A stretch of 52,386 nt of DNA from JBOFEH01 sp051650265 (GTDB lineage Bacteria; Bacillota; Clostridia; Lachnospirales; Cellulosilyticaceae), in contig JBOFIR010000208.1 of the NCBI GenBank assembly GCA_051650265.1, positions 1 to 52,386 of the forward strand, in the 5' to 3' direction. Positions 1 to 7,590 of this stretch are shown here, one piece after another (positions within the stretch are counted from its first letter, which is position 1; each line of letters opens with the position of its first letter). The position numbers and the translations under genes are program-made. Below the pieces are notes generated by a model. That model saw only the letters and a program-made list of their open reading frames with translations, searched no databases and had not been told where the DNA came from.

Positions 1-20
1 ACTTTTTAATTCAAATAATT

Positions 21-60
21 AAAAGCGAAAGAGATATCTTAAGATATCTCTTTCGCTTTT
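21..60 (-). terminator. Rho-independent terminator of the DUF4340 gene
   Basis: A 40-base perfect palindrome (arms 21-40 and 41-60) whose minus-strand 3' arm ends in a short U-run. The stop codon of the DUF4340 gene (39-41) sits exactly at its centre, so the hairpin includes the last codons of the gene. Confidence 0.8.
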
Positions 61-1403
61 TGTAGTTTGTTCCATATATTGATAAATTGTTTTTTCTCCA
101 CTACGAACTCGATTGTCCCATTGTCTTTGAGTACATAATAACTTGGATCAAAGGGTCTCAGTTCAATTGTTTTGACTGCATGGTTATTGAAGATATAGCG
201 AATCACAACCTCTGCTTCTCGCTCTTGATTCTGCTCAAGTTCTGCATTCATCAGCTTACTATGAATTGCTAAGTTTGCAATCTCACCTACTAGATCTTTG
301 CCCATCTCATCAGAAACAACCTGATCATTCACATAAGTCGTACGATGCGTCGTATTTTCTAAGTCAGATACCCATTTCACTGAGAATGTCTCCTTACCAT
401 AAGTAACTTGTACTTCAGCAAGTTCTGCCACATCTGGTACGTAGATCTGTTTACGGATCATATTAAAAGCATTCACTTCTTCATAGGCTACAATCTTTGA
501 AGTTGGCATCTTAAAGATGTACGGTTCGCTACTGATATAGAAATAACTGAATTCATTCTCTGTCTTACCAAATACAATCTCCGTTTTTTCATCTAAGATT
601 AATCTTAGTCTTGGTTCAAGTAGACCGTATTGTGATTTTGTTTGCTCTGTCAGATCTGCTACAAGATAATCTTTGGTCAATTCATTGATACCTTGTATTA
701 ATTGATTCATTGCTGATGTACTGGCTTCGTGGCTTCTTGTAAATGGTGCTTCTAAGATCCACTTTTCATAACCTACAGACCCTTGCTGTGGGCTACGTAC
801 ACTCTTTAGTTTCACTTCCCCATTCACCTGAATCTCAAGAGACTGTAACAATGCAATCTGTTTTTGAAGACCAAGACTCTTCTTGATGAAACCTCTTGGA
901 TCACGTTTGATAAGTCCTAATTTATTATGAGACACTGCGTAAAGTTCTTCATCATTTTGGTCAAGCGCAATATAGGTTGCATCTCTTCCTGATACATCTT
1001 TCCCAATACGAAATGTCTGTACATTCCCTGCCTTGTCATAAAGTGTCACGATTGGTGCATGTTCATCAATACCATAAACGGTCATATCTTGAACATTTGA
1101 TACCTTTTCATAAGATACTGCACGGGCAAAATCCGCAATCAAAGCGTTCATAAGCTCCTGATCATAGACAAGATCTTCTTGTCCTTCCCTTACCCACTGC
1201 CCATTTTTCCTCATAAAAGCAGTCATATCTGTAAATTTGAGCTCCACGCGCTCTAACTGATTGGTTTCTATATTACAAAGTATTGTTTCCACCGTTTCCA
1301 AAACTTCGGTCTTTGAGTGTTCGTACCACTTGTAGGCACCATAACTTCCTGCTAGCAAAACTACTAACAAAATAGCAAGTCCTAGCATCTTTTGTTTTTT
1401 CAT
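39..1403 (-). CDS. DUF4340 domain membrane-anchored protein
   Basis: A 454-aa protein with an N-terminal basic patch followed by one hydrophobic segment (about residues 5-25), then a long extracytoplasmic region. The beta-rich body, with repeated phrases such as FRIGK, FYISSE and FVVEKK, fits the DUF4340 family. In many bacteria these proteins lie next to a GldG-type ABC transporter; here no such neighbour is visible, because the next gene upstream points the other way. The start ATG follows AGGAGG at good spacing and its own promoter lies at 1441-1469. The molecular role is not established. The stop codon lies in the middle of the terminator hairpin. Family assignment is by recognition only. 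Confidence 0.75.
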   Translation of the reverse strand: MKKQKMLGLAILLVVLLAGSYGAYKWYEHSKTEVLETVETILCNIETNQLERVELKFTDMTAFMRKNGQWVREGQEDLVYDQELMNALIADFARAVSYEKVSNVQDMTVYGIDEHAPIVTLYDKAGNVQTFRIGKDVSGRDATYIALDQNDEELYAVSHNKLGLIKRDPRGFIKKSLGLQKQIALLQSLEIQVNGEVKLKSVRSPQQGSVGYEKWILEAPFTRSHEASTSAMNQLIQGINELTKDYLVADLTEQTKSQYGLLEPRLRLILDEKTEIVFGKTENEFSYFYISSEPYIFKMPTSKIVAYEEVNAFNMIRKQIYVPDVAELAEVQVTYGKETFSVKWVSDLENTTHRTTYVNDQVVSDEMGKDLVGEIANLAIHSKLMNAELEQNQEREAEVVIRYIFNNHAVKTIELRPFDPSYYVLKDNGTIEFVVEKKQFINIWNKLQKAKEIS

Positions 1404-1440
1404 GTAACTTCCTCCTCGTTTCCCACCTCGTAACCTTATT

Positions 1441-1469
1441 ATTATCTTCTAAGACGTATAGTTTGTCAA
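1441..1469 (-). promoter_or_regulatory. sigma-A promoter of the DUF4340 gene
   Basis: Minus strand reads TTGACA (1469-1464), 17 bases, then GATAAT (1446-1441). This is a near-consensus housekeeping promoter about 35 bases upstream of the start codon. Confidence 0.7.
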
Positions 1470-1489
1470 TAAAAGTTTAAAAGTTTGCA

Positions 1490-1518
1490 TTGTTAGTGTG
1501 CCCCTAATCATATACAAT
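1490..1518 (+). promoter_or_regulatory. probable sigma-A promoter of the 166-aa gene
   Basis: TTGTTA (1490-1495), a 17-base spacer and TACAAT (1513-1518) lie 34 bases before the start. The match is moderate; it is divergent from the DUF4340 promoter. Confidence 0.45.
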
Positions 1519-1551
1519 ATATATATACTTTAATCAATTTCGGAGGTGTCT

Positions 1552-2052
1552 ATGTCCAATAGGTCTGTGAAATACATTCCTTTTGACCTGCGTTCTCACT
1601 TTATTACCCACAGTTATCTCACACTCCTCGAAAACCTTACATCAGACTCACCACAGACTACCGAGCAGTCCCTGCATTCATTTCTCTTCATCTGTAATCA
1701 TACCCCCAAATATACTTCGATTCTCCAACAACAGATTTTTGACTTTTACCTTCCTCAATGCGCCTCATCACCCCTAGATACTTTCAAAAATGAACAACAA
1801 ACGAATCCAATTGGTGCCAAAGTTTTCTATTCGATCAAATCTAATCTTTCTTTTATGACACTTAACAAAGCCTATAGCAAATTTTTACTCAAAGCAAAAT
1901 CCCCCATCGACTACGAACAGTGGACAAAATGCAACCTTGCTTATATTCACTTACATCAAAGCCTTTCAGCTTCTATACCACTCCCTCTTCCGCTGGAAGC
2001 CGAACAATTTATCGAAGAACTTTTGGGTTATTCTGGAAAAATGTCTTCTTAA
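1552..2052 (+). CDS. hypothetical protein, 166 aa
   Basis: I do not recognise this protein. It is soluble-looking, with no signal peptide or membrane segment, and rich in Ser, Leu, His and Gln. The ATG at 1552 is chosen because GGAGG lies at 1542-1546, five bases upstream; the longer GTG start at 1546 would overlap that ribosome binding site. It stands alone between the divergent DUF4340 gene and the PerR-type regulator 109 bases downstream, which appears to have its own promoter, although read-through is possible. Its coding status rests on the clean ribosome binding site, the upstream promoter and the absence of a competing longer frame. Confidence 0.6.
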   Translation: MSNRSVKYIPFDLRSHFITHSYLTLLENLTSDSPQTTEQSLHSFLFICNHTPKYTSILQQQIFDFYLPQCASSPLDTFKNEQQTNPIGAKVFYSIKSNLSFMTLNKAYSKFLLKAKSPIDYEQWTKCNLAYIHLHQSLSASIPLPLPLEAEQFIEELLGYSGKMSS

Positions 2053-2097
2053 AACACTTAAAAGTACGTCTAGCCTTTGAAAATACTAAAAAAGCTC

Positions 2098-2139
2098 TTG
2101 CAAATCACTATAAAGTATGATTAAATATAAATAATATTA
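2098..2139 (+). promoter_or_regulatory. perR promoter with possible PerR box
   Basis: TTGCAA (2098-2103), 17 bases, TTAAAT (2121-2126). The stretch 2125-2139 matches 10 of 14 fixed positions of the PerR box TTATAATNATTATAA. Autoregulation is common for perR, but the region is AT-rich, so a chance match is quite possible. Confidence 0.35.
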
Positions 2140-2161
2140 GTTATCCTTTAGGAGTGATTAC

Positions 2162-2587
2162 ATGCTAGAAACAGCCGATATTTTAAGACAGCAAAAGCTT
2201 AAAGTAACGCCACAACGACTTGCAATCTATCATATGCTTTCTCATACAACAACGCATCCTAGCGCTGAGATGATCTACAACAGCTTACATGACACCCATC
2301 CTACGATGAGCCTTGCAACTGTTTATAAGACGCTTGATGCACTTGTGAAAGCCTCTTTGGTACAGCAAATCAATGTTGGTGAAGATTCATTTAGATACGA
2401 TGCGAACGCAGCTTCTCATCCACATATTATCTGCACGCATTGTCATTGTGTTTGTGATATGTCACTTGGCTCAGTTGCTGAACTGAGAGAACAAGTATCT
2501 GAAAATACAAATTTTATCTTATCTCATGAGCAACTTTATTTCTATGGCGTATGCCCAGAATGTCAAACAAAAACAGCTTGTCACTAA
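2162..2587 (+). CDS. perR: Fur-family peroxide-stress repressor, PerR type
   Basis: A 141-aa Fur-family winged-helix repressor: DNA-binding domain at about residues 1-75 and dimerisation/metal domain after that. Structural zinc ligands are CxxC at 91-94 and CxxC at 131-134. The regulatory metal residues known from Bacillus PerR (His37, Asp85, His91, His93, Asp104) map to His32, Asp80, His86, His88 and Asp99. The aspartate at the last position favours PerR over Fur, where it is usually Glu. In this family, metal-catalysed oxidation of the histidines by peroxide releases DNA. The ATG follows GGAGTGA. A candidate target in this window is katA at 41484, whose promoter carries a PerR-like box. Zur or Fur function is less likely but not excluded. 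Confidence 0.8.
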   Translation: MLETADILRQQKLKVTPQRLAIYHMLSHTTTHPSAEMIYNSLHDTHPTMSLATVYKTLDALVKASLVQQINVGEDSFRYDANAASHPHIICTHCHCVCDMSLGSVAELREQVSENTNFILSHEQLYFYGVCPECQTKTACH

Positions 2588-2605
2588 GTGGCAAGCTGTT
2601 TTTTT
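2571..2605 (+). terminator. Bidirectional terminator between perR and the aminotransferase gene
   Basis: Fourteen-base arms (2571-2584 and 2588-2601) around a three-base loop, then a T-run on the plus strand. The loop TAA is the perR stop codon. The minus strand also ends in a T-rich tract, so it can serve the convergent aminotransferase gene. Confidence 0.85.
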
Positions 2606-2607
2606 GT

Positions 2608-3786
2608 TTAGCACTCTGCTCGACACTTGTTTACAAAAACTTCAATTCGTGCAAGCGCTTCCTTGATCTGAGGTACAGAGGTGGCATAAGCACATCTCAC
2701 AAAGCCTTCACCACATTCACCAAATGCATTACCTGGAACAACTGCCACCCGCTGTTCTTTGAGGAGCCGTTCACAGAACGCTTCACTACTCATCCCCAAA
2801 CCTTGTATAGAAGGGAATACATAGAAGGCTCCTTCAGGTTCAAAACACGAAAGCCCCATCTTTCTAAACCCATCCACTAGGAGTCGTCTTCTCTGATCAT
2901 AGGCTCTACGCATCTGCTGCACATCTTCATCTCCATTTTTCATAGCTGCAATAGCTGCATATTGGCTTGTTGTTGGCGCGCACATAATTGCATATTGATG
3001 AATCTTAGTCATGGCTGCAATGATCGGCGCTGGGCCTAGCGCATAACCTAATCGCCAACCCGTCATAGAGTAAGCCTTAGAGAATCCACTGAGCAAGATG
3101 GTTCTTTTATACATTCCCTCAATTGATGCAATCGAGAGATGCGCCTTACCATATGTAAGCTCTGCGTAAATCTCATCTGAAATCACTAAAATATTTGTTT
3201 TTCGTATCACCTCAGCAATCGCCTCAAGATCTTCTTTTGCCATGATCGCACCTGTTGGATTGTTTGGATAAGCCAAGATAAGCGCCTTGGTTCTTGGTGT
3301 GATCGCTGCCTCAAGTTCCTCAGCTGTGAGCTTGAAGTTATTTTCCTCTTTCGTTGCAATGGTAACAGGCACCCCTCCCGCCATGACTGTACAGGGCTTG
3401 TAGGAGACAAAACAAGGCTCTGGTATGAGAATCTCATCACCCGGCTCGATAAGTGTTCTAAGAGCAAGATCAATCCCTTCGCTCCCACCAACTGTTACAA
3501 GCGTTTGTGTCTTTGGAGAATAGGTGAGTTCAAAGCGTCGTTGCATATACTCACAGATTGCCTCGCGAAGTTCCATGAGCCCTGCATTGGCTGAATAAAT
3601 GGTTCTTCCTTTTTCCAAAGAATAAATCCCTTCTTCACGAATATGCCATGGCGTATCAAAGTCAGGTTCGCCCACACCCAAAGAAATCGCTTCGCCTCCC
3701 ATCTCATTCACTACATCAAAAAACTTACGTATACCCGAAGGTGGCATATTTTTTACTTTTCCTGCAATAAACTGTTCAATCATCAT
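2608..3786 (-). CDS. PLP-dependent aminotransferase, class I/II
   Basis: A 392-aa fold-type I aminotransferase of the aspartate/aromatic (PatA-like) group. The PLP-binding lysine is Lys237 in SGFSKAYS; other cofactor-site marks are YPNNPTG (around residue 173), Asp204 and Tyr207 in SDEIYAEL, and an arginine near the C-terminus (GFVRCAYA) that should bind the substrate carboxylate. It is expected to move an amino group between an amino acid and 2-oxoglutarate; the exact amino acid cannot be read from sequence. The start overlaps the stop of the Lrp-type regulator by ATGA, so the two are translationally coupled. This regulator-aminotransferase pair is common in Clostridia. Confidence 0.9.
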   Translation of the reverse strand: MMIEQFIAGKVKNMPPSGIRKFFDVVNEMGGEAISLGVGEPDFDTPWHIREEGIYSLEKGRTIYSANAGLMELREAICEYMQRRFELTYSPKTQTLVTVGGSEGIDLALRTLIEPGDEILIPEPCFVSYKPCTVMAGGVPVTIATKEENNFKLTAEELEAAITPRTKALILAYPNNPTGAIMAKEDLEAIAEVIRKTNILVISDEIYAELTYGKAHLSIASIEGMYKRTILLSGFSKAYSMTGWRLGYALGPAPIIAAMTKIHQYAIMCAPTTSQYAAIAAMKNGDEDVQQMRRAYDQRRRLLVDGFRKMGLSCFEPEGAFYVFPSIQGLGMSSEAFCERLLKEQRVAVVPGNAFGECGEGFVRCAYATSVPQIKEALARIEVFVNKCRAEC

Positions 3787-4268
3787 GGTGAAATCAACAT
3801 CCTTTCATCTTTCTTTGTCTCCTCAAAAGTAATCCCATGATCTTTGTACTTCTTAAGCACAAAGTGCGTTCCTGTGCTGAGAACTGTCTCAAGCGGTGCA
3901 AGTTTCTGCCCCACAAAGTAAGCCACTTCTTTCATCGTTCTTCCTTCTACAATAACTGTTAGATCAAATCCACCAGACATCAGATACACTGACTTAACTT
4001 CTTTGAAGTTGTAGATGCGCTGTGCAATCTTATCAAAACCTTCGCCACGTTGTGGTGTAACCTTTACTTCAATGAGCGCTGTAACAAGCTCTTTAGTCTC
4101 TACCTTGTCCCAGTTGATGAGTGTCTTGTACCCGCAGATAATCTTCTCTTCCTCAAGTTCTTTGATCGCAACTTTGACAACATCAACTTCTATGCCTAGC
4201 ATCACTGCCATATCTTCCGGTGAATAACGGCAACTTTCCTCTAATAACTCCAATATTCTCATTTTCAT
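3783..4268 (-). CDS. Lrp/AsnC family transcriptional regulator
   Basis: A 161-aa regulator with an N-terminal winged-helix DNA-binding region (residues 1-60) and a C-terminal RAM/ligand-binding domain (about 65-145), including the YLMSGGFDLTVIVEG strand-turn-strand typical of AsnC/Lrp. The start at 4268 is preceded by AAGGAG at 4281-4276, seven bases away; an in-frame extension to 4376 exists but lacks this spacing and overlaps a separate small frame. The final TGA overlaps the aminotransferase ATG. It probably senses an amino acid and controls the downstream aminotransferase; both are inference from context. Confidence 0.85.
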   Translation of the reverse strand: MKMRILELLEESCRYSPEDMAVMLGIEVDVVKVAIKELEEEKIICGYKTLINWDKVETKELVTALIEVKVTPQRGEGFDKIAQRIYNFKEVKSVYLMSGGFDLTVIVEGRTMKEVAYFVGQKLAPLETVLSTGTHFVLKKYKDHGITFEETKKDERMLISP

Positions 4269-4294
4269 TGCTTTTCTCCTTAGCTTCATAAGTT

Positions 4295-4411
4295 TTATAT
4301 ACACAAACTTTTTTTCTTTTTTGGCATATACATCGCCATATCTTCCCACGAGGCGATCTGCTGGTGCGCACTGCACAAGCGGCAGGGTTTCGTCAATGTT
4401 TTCCCTTTCAT
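4295..4411 (-). CDS. small CxxC peptide, 38 aa, upstream of the Lrp-type regulator
   Basis: A short frame with an ATG at 4411 preceded by GAAGGTG, ending at TAA 4297-4295, 26 bases before the Lrp-type start and in a different frame from it. The product has a CRLC motif (Cys10, Cys13), His16, a central SWEDMAMYMP stretch, four lysines and a third Cys at 37, which could suggest a small zinc-binding peptide. The stretch is more GC-rich than the flanking non-coding DNA and begins about 15 bases after the predicted transcription start. It could be a true small protein or a leader peptide controlling the downstream genes. I do not recognise the family. Confidence 0.5.
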   Translation of the reverse strand: MKGKTLTKPCRLCSAHQQIASWEDMAMYMPKKKKSLCI

Positions 4412-4432
4412 AACACCTTCAGAATTTACTAT

Positions 4433-4441
4433 ATTATATCA
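4433..4441 (-). promoter_or_regulatory. extended -10 promoter for small peptide-lrp-aminotransferase unit
   Basis: Minus strand reads TGATATAAT (4441-4433), an extended -10 element. No convincing -35 box is present. Transcription would start near 4426, giving a leader of about 158 bases before the Lrp-type gene. Confidence 0.45.
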
Positions 4442-4482
4442 CAAAATTCAATTATAATCATTGCAAATCTTATCCCATTAAA

Positions 4483-4514
4483 AAAGCAAGTGTAGTCTTT
4501 TCTACACTTGCTTT
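4483..4514 (-). terminator. Terminator of the spoVA operon
   Basis: Perfect 13-bp stem (4483-4495 with 4502-4514), six-base loop, then TTTTT on the minus strand, just after the spoVAE stop. Confidence 0.9.
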
Positions 4515-4518
4515 GGAC

Positions 4519-4887
4519 TTATGATTTGCTTTTTGGATTGGAAAGAAGGGCTGCCAAGTAACCAAATGTAATCGCAGCCGTGATCCCTGCTGCCGTTGCC
4601 TTGAGGCCACCTGTCATCACACCAATCAAACCTTCTCTAGATACTTCTTCAATAGCTCCTTTTGCAAGTGCATAACCAAACCCCATAATAGGCACAGTAG
4701 CACCTGCACCTGCAAACTCTACAAAGGGTTCATAGACACCAATTGCAGTTAGGAATGCACCTACCAATAAGAATAGCACCATGATACGCCCTGTCATGAG
4801 TTTGGTACGATCCATGAGGATCTGACCGACTACACAGATGAGTCCACCTACAATAAATACACGTATATACTCCAATAATGTGATCAT
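4519..4887 (-). CDS. spoVAE: Stage V sporulation protein AE (SpoVAE)
   Basis: A 122-aa integral membrane protein with about four hydrophobic segments, including GGLICVVGQILMD near the N-terminus and EFAGAGATVPIMGFG in the middle, both typical of SpoVAE. It is a paralogue of SpoVAC in this operon. The SpoVA complex sits in the spore inner membrane and moves calcium-dipicolinate into the forespore and out at germination. The ATG at 4887 is preceded by AGGAGG at 4899-4894; the longer frame to 4929 has no such site and overlaps spoVAD more. Last gene of the operon, followed by a strong terminator. Confidence 0.93.
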   Translation of the reverse strand: MITLLEYIRVFIVGGLICVVGQILMDRTKLMTGRIMVLFLLVGAFLTAIGVYEPFVEFAGAGATVPIMGFGYALAKGAIEEVSREGLIGVMTGGLKATAAGITAAITFGYLAALLSNPKSKS

Positions 4888-4897
4888 CTCACGCCTC

Positions 4898-5905
4898 CTA
4901 TTCCATCCATATGCTGACTGCATGTGCAATGCCAGGTATACTTTCCCCTTGTTGGGTTGATGCGAGACTCATCAACGCACCCGTCGGTACAAGGAGCACT
5001 TTTTTATATTTTTTCTCACGAAGCATCTTGTAGAAGTAACCGCAGAACATAGATGCACTACAACCACATCCACTACCACCTGCATGGGTATCTTGCGCCG
5101 CATCATCATACATCATCACACCACAGTCTGTCATCACAGAACCAAGGTCAACCCCTGCCTGTTTGGCAAGATCTATAGCAATCTCCAGCCCACATTGACC
5201 AAGATCTCCTGTTACAATCACATCATAGTCATCTGGCCTTTGATTGGTATCTTTGAGATGTGTGAGGATGGTGTCTACTGCCGCTGGTGCCATCACTGCG
5301 CCCATGTTGTACACATCTTTCACATCAAAGTCCACCACTTTACCTGGTGTAATGCTATGAATACGTGGCCCCACACCACTTCTTTGAATGAGAACATACC
5401 CCGCTCCTGTGACTGTCCACTGCTGTGTAAGCGGTCTTTGGCCGCCATATTCTAATGGGTATCTAAACTGCTTCTCAGCTGTGCAGTAATGACTACTTGC
5501 ACCTGCAATGACTTGATCTGCATAACCACCCGCAACAATCATACTTGCTAGACCTAGTGCCTCTCCCATAGTTGAACATGCACCATAGAGTCCATAGAAA
5601 GGGATATTAAAATCACGTACACCAAAGTAACTGCCACAAATTTGATTTTGCAAATCCCCAGCAAAAACATACTGAATTTCACTTGGTTTTTTCTTACTTG
5701 CCTGAAGGACACCTTCTATGGTTTGTTTGACCATGGTACTTTCAGCCTTTTCCCAAGTCTTCTCTCCTAGAAGTTCATCCTCTAATACTTTATGAAAGTA
5801 CTGTCCCATAGGACCTTGTCCTTCTTTTGGTCCGACCGTAGCATAAGCTTCCGCAATCACGGGAGGCTCTTTAAATACAATTGTTTGTTTGCCTACACGT
5901 CCCAT
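4898..5905 (-). CDS. spoVAD: Stage V sporulation protein AD (SpoVAD)
   Basis: A 335-aa protein with a thiolase-like fold, the one soluble member of the SpoVA set. Diagnostic stretches include YGACSTMGEALGLASM and DTHAGGSGCGCSAS. In Bacillus this subunit binds dipicolinic acid directly and docks on the SpoVA membrane channel. The ATG follows AGGAGG with seven-base spacing. Its stop codon overlaps the ribosome binding site of spoVAE, which suggests coupled translation. Confidence 0.96.
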   Translation of the reverse strand: MGRVGKQTIVFKEPPVIAEAYATVGPKEGQGPMGQYFHKVLEDELLGEKTWEKAESTMVKQTIEGVLQASKKKPSEIQYVFAGDLQNQICGSYFGVRDFNIPFYGLYGACSTMGEALGLASMIVAGGYADQVIAGASSHYCTAEKQFRYPLEYGGQRPLTQQWTVTGAGYVLIQRSGVGPRIHSITPGKVVDFDVKDVYNMGAVMAPAAVDTILTHLKDTNQRPDDYDVIVTGDLGQCGLEIAIDLAKQAGVDLGSVMTDCGVMMYDDAAQDTHAGGSGCGCSASMFCGYFYKMLREKKYKKVLLVPTGALMSLASTQQGESIPGIAHAVSIWME

Positions 5906-5923
5906 CTTGTTGCCTCCTCACCC

Positions 5924-6367
5924 TTATAGGAAATAATAAATTAAGCCAACGATCACACTGGCTATGGTTCCAAATACAATGACAGGCCCAGCTACGGCAA
6001 AAATCCTTGCGCCCATCCCAAAGACAAACCCTTCTTTTTTGAACTCCATCGCTGCACTTACCATGGAGTTGGCAAACCCTGTGATTGGAATGATACTTCC
6101 TGCACCTGCATAGTTACCGATTTTGTCATACACATTGAGAGCTGTCAAAATCGTACTCAGTAAAATGAGGGTAATAGTGGCCCAGGTTCCTGCATCCGTC
6201 TTGACAAGTCCCATACCAAGGTACATATTGGTGAGCACCTGACCGATTACACAAATCGTCCCGCCAACCCAGAATGCACGTAAAGAATTTTTGAGCACAT
6301 CGTTTTTAGGCGAATGTTTTTTGATCGTTTCAGTATAACTCTTCTTAAGTGTCTGTACGTTTTTCAT
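5924..6367 (-). CDS. spoVAC: Stage V sporulation protein AC (SpoVAC)
   Basis: A 147-aa membrane protein with a basic N-terminal tail (residues 1-28) and about four membrane segments. FWVGGTICVIGQ and YAGAGSIIPITGFANS mark it as SpoVAC, related to SpoVAE. In Bacillus SpoVAC behaves as a mechanosensitive channel that releases dipicolinate. ATG follows GGAGGAACAATT. It lies between spoVAB and spoVAD with short gaps, all one transcription unit. Confidence 0.95.
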   Translation of the reverse strand: MKNVQTLKKSYTETIKKHSPKNDVLKNSLRAFWVGGTICVIGQVLTNMYLGMGLVKTDAGTWATITLILLSTILTALNVYDKIGNYAGAGSIIPITGFANSMVSAAMEFKKEGFVFGMGARIFAVAGPVIVFGTIASVIVGLIYYFL

Positions 6368-6380
6368 AATTGTTCCTCCT

Positions 6381-6818
6381 TCAGCCTACCACTAAAAAAT
6401 TGGGGTACTGCCAGTAATAGAGTGCACCTAATAGCTTACCTATTGCAAATGCGATAATAAAAAATCCCACACCTTTTTTAATATGCAGCCTCCGGTCCAT
6501 AACAGGCATCACGTTGAGAATTTCTGCCACTGCAATGGCAAGACATCCCACAAAGATACCAAACCCAAAAGCAATGATCCCTATAAAGAACTTTGGCATA
6601 GGCATACTCACACCTTCCATACTCCAAATTGCACCAAAGGTGGCTGCAAAGATAATTGTTGTGCCTATAGCATAGACATGCTTTGAAATCTGCATCTTCA
6701 TCACAAGCCTAGGGATGATTCCAATAGCTGTGATGAATGCTACAATCCCAGTTGAAATAATCATTCCACTACTAAATCCCCATACCATACAAAAGGCCCG
6801 TGACAAAAAAGTCATCAT
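6381..6818 (-). CDS. spoVAB: Stage V sporulation protein AB (SpoVAB)
   Basis: A 145-aa membrane protein with four to five predicted helices. The segment GIVAFITAIGIIPRL and the operon position identify it as SpoVAB. It overlaps the spoVAA stop by ATGA. SpoVAA and SpoVAB are absent from some Clostridium species that keep only AC-AD-AE, so their presence here marks the longer operon type. Two adjacent ATG codons are possible starts; the first is used. Confidence 0.9.
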   Translation of the reverse strand: MMTFLSRAFCMVWGFSSGMIISTGIVAFITAIGIIPRLVMKMQISKHVYAIGTTIIFAATFGAIWSMEGVSMPMPKFFIGIIAFGFGIFVGCLAIAVAEILNVMPVMDRRLHIKKGVGFFIIAFAIGKLLGALYYWQYPNFLVVG

Positions 6819-7444
6819 GTTTTACCCTCCTTTTGTTGTCTAGATAACGTTTCAATCAGTGTATCCTCTACCTGTGTTTCATACCCATTAATCTCAACTT
6901 CAATAGGCGTTGGATCATCTGTGAGTTTCTTGGTTCCAAAATGATTGTAAAACACCAGTGTACCTACAGGTATGCCTAGTGCATAGGGAATGGTGATATA
7001 CAATGGATTTTTTTCATAATGGCCCGTAAAAACTTCATTGAGAATCATAAACGTACGCCCCATAGAGGTATCTACATGGTATGCCATAATGGCGATACTC
7101 ACACCTGAAAATATGATTAAACAAATCCCTATTACTTTTAGTACTTCTAACCATGGACGTACTCGTATTGGCTTTGGCAAAAAATGAATAATTGTATCGA
7201 TTTCACCCATATTAGACACCGTAACATTAGGAAACTTCTTGGTAATTGCTTCTATCATCTGTATAACTGAAATTACATAGTACTTTTTTTTATGGCAATC
7301 TGGCACTTGAAATACACATAAGTTCTGTATTTCTTTTAACAATTGTTTCTCTGCACTAACTTCCGCCACATCCTTTAAGCGAACAATTGGCTTTGAGATA
7401 ATACTGGTATGTTTTTCAGGTTTGATATACACATCTTGCCCCAA
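6815..7444 (-). CDS. spoVAA: Stage V sporulation protein AA (SpoVAA)
   Basis: A 209-aa protein with a soluble N-terminal domain (about 1-95), two membrane segments (about 102-120 and 145-165) and a charged C-terminal tail, the layout of SpoVAA. It begins with TTG at 7444-7442: AGGAG lies nine bases upstream and the next in-frame Met is about residue 63, inside the conserved region, so the TTG is well supported. First gene of the operon, behind a consensus sigma-G promoter, so it should be expressed in the forespore. Confidence 0.9.
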   Translation of the reverse strand: MGQDVYIKPEKHTSIISKPIVRLKDVAEVSAEKQLLKEIQNLCVFQVPDCHKKKYYVISVIQMIEAITKKFPNVTVSNMGEIDTIIHFLPKPIRVRPWLEVLKVIGICLIIFSGVSIAIMAYHVDTSMGRTFMILNEVFTGHYEKNPLYITIPYALGIPVGTLVFYNHFGTKKLTDDPTPIEVEINGYETQVEDTLIETLSRQQKEGKT

Positions 7445-7480
7445 CCCCTATCACTCCTTTTTTATCATTTCAATAAAGTT

Positions 7481-7509
7481 TAGTATGACGCAAAAGACAA
7501 AAGATATAC
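7481..7509 (-). promoter_or_regulatory. sigma-G promoter of the spoVA operon
   Basis: Minus strand reads GTATA (7509-7505), 17 bases, CATACTA (7487-7481). Every position fits the published Bacillus sigma-G consensus (GHATR, 17-18, CATNHTA). A transcription start near 7474 would give a leader of about 30 bases with AAAGGAG. Confidence 0.85.
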
Positions 7510-7535
7510 TTATTTCATAAGCTTCACATCACAAA

Positions 7536-7569
7536 AGAGCCTCTCTTGTCTATCGATAAGAGAGGCTCT
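7536..7569 (-). terminator. Terminator of the purine operon
   Basis: Perfect 12-bp stem (7536-7547 with 7558-7569), ten-base loop, then TTTTG on the minus strand, just after the purD stop. Confidence 0.75.
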
Positions 7570-7590
7570 AGGCGCTATGTTTATTGCAAT

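Noticed and set aside
4269..4426. Long structured leader before the Lrp gene considered as a riboswitch
   Set aside because: It matches no class I know, has no terminator or ribosome-site pairing, and is better explained by the 38-codon frame.
5084..5455. 123-codon plus-strand frame inside spoVAD
   Set aside because: Antisense shadow rich in His and Cys from a conserved coding region.
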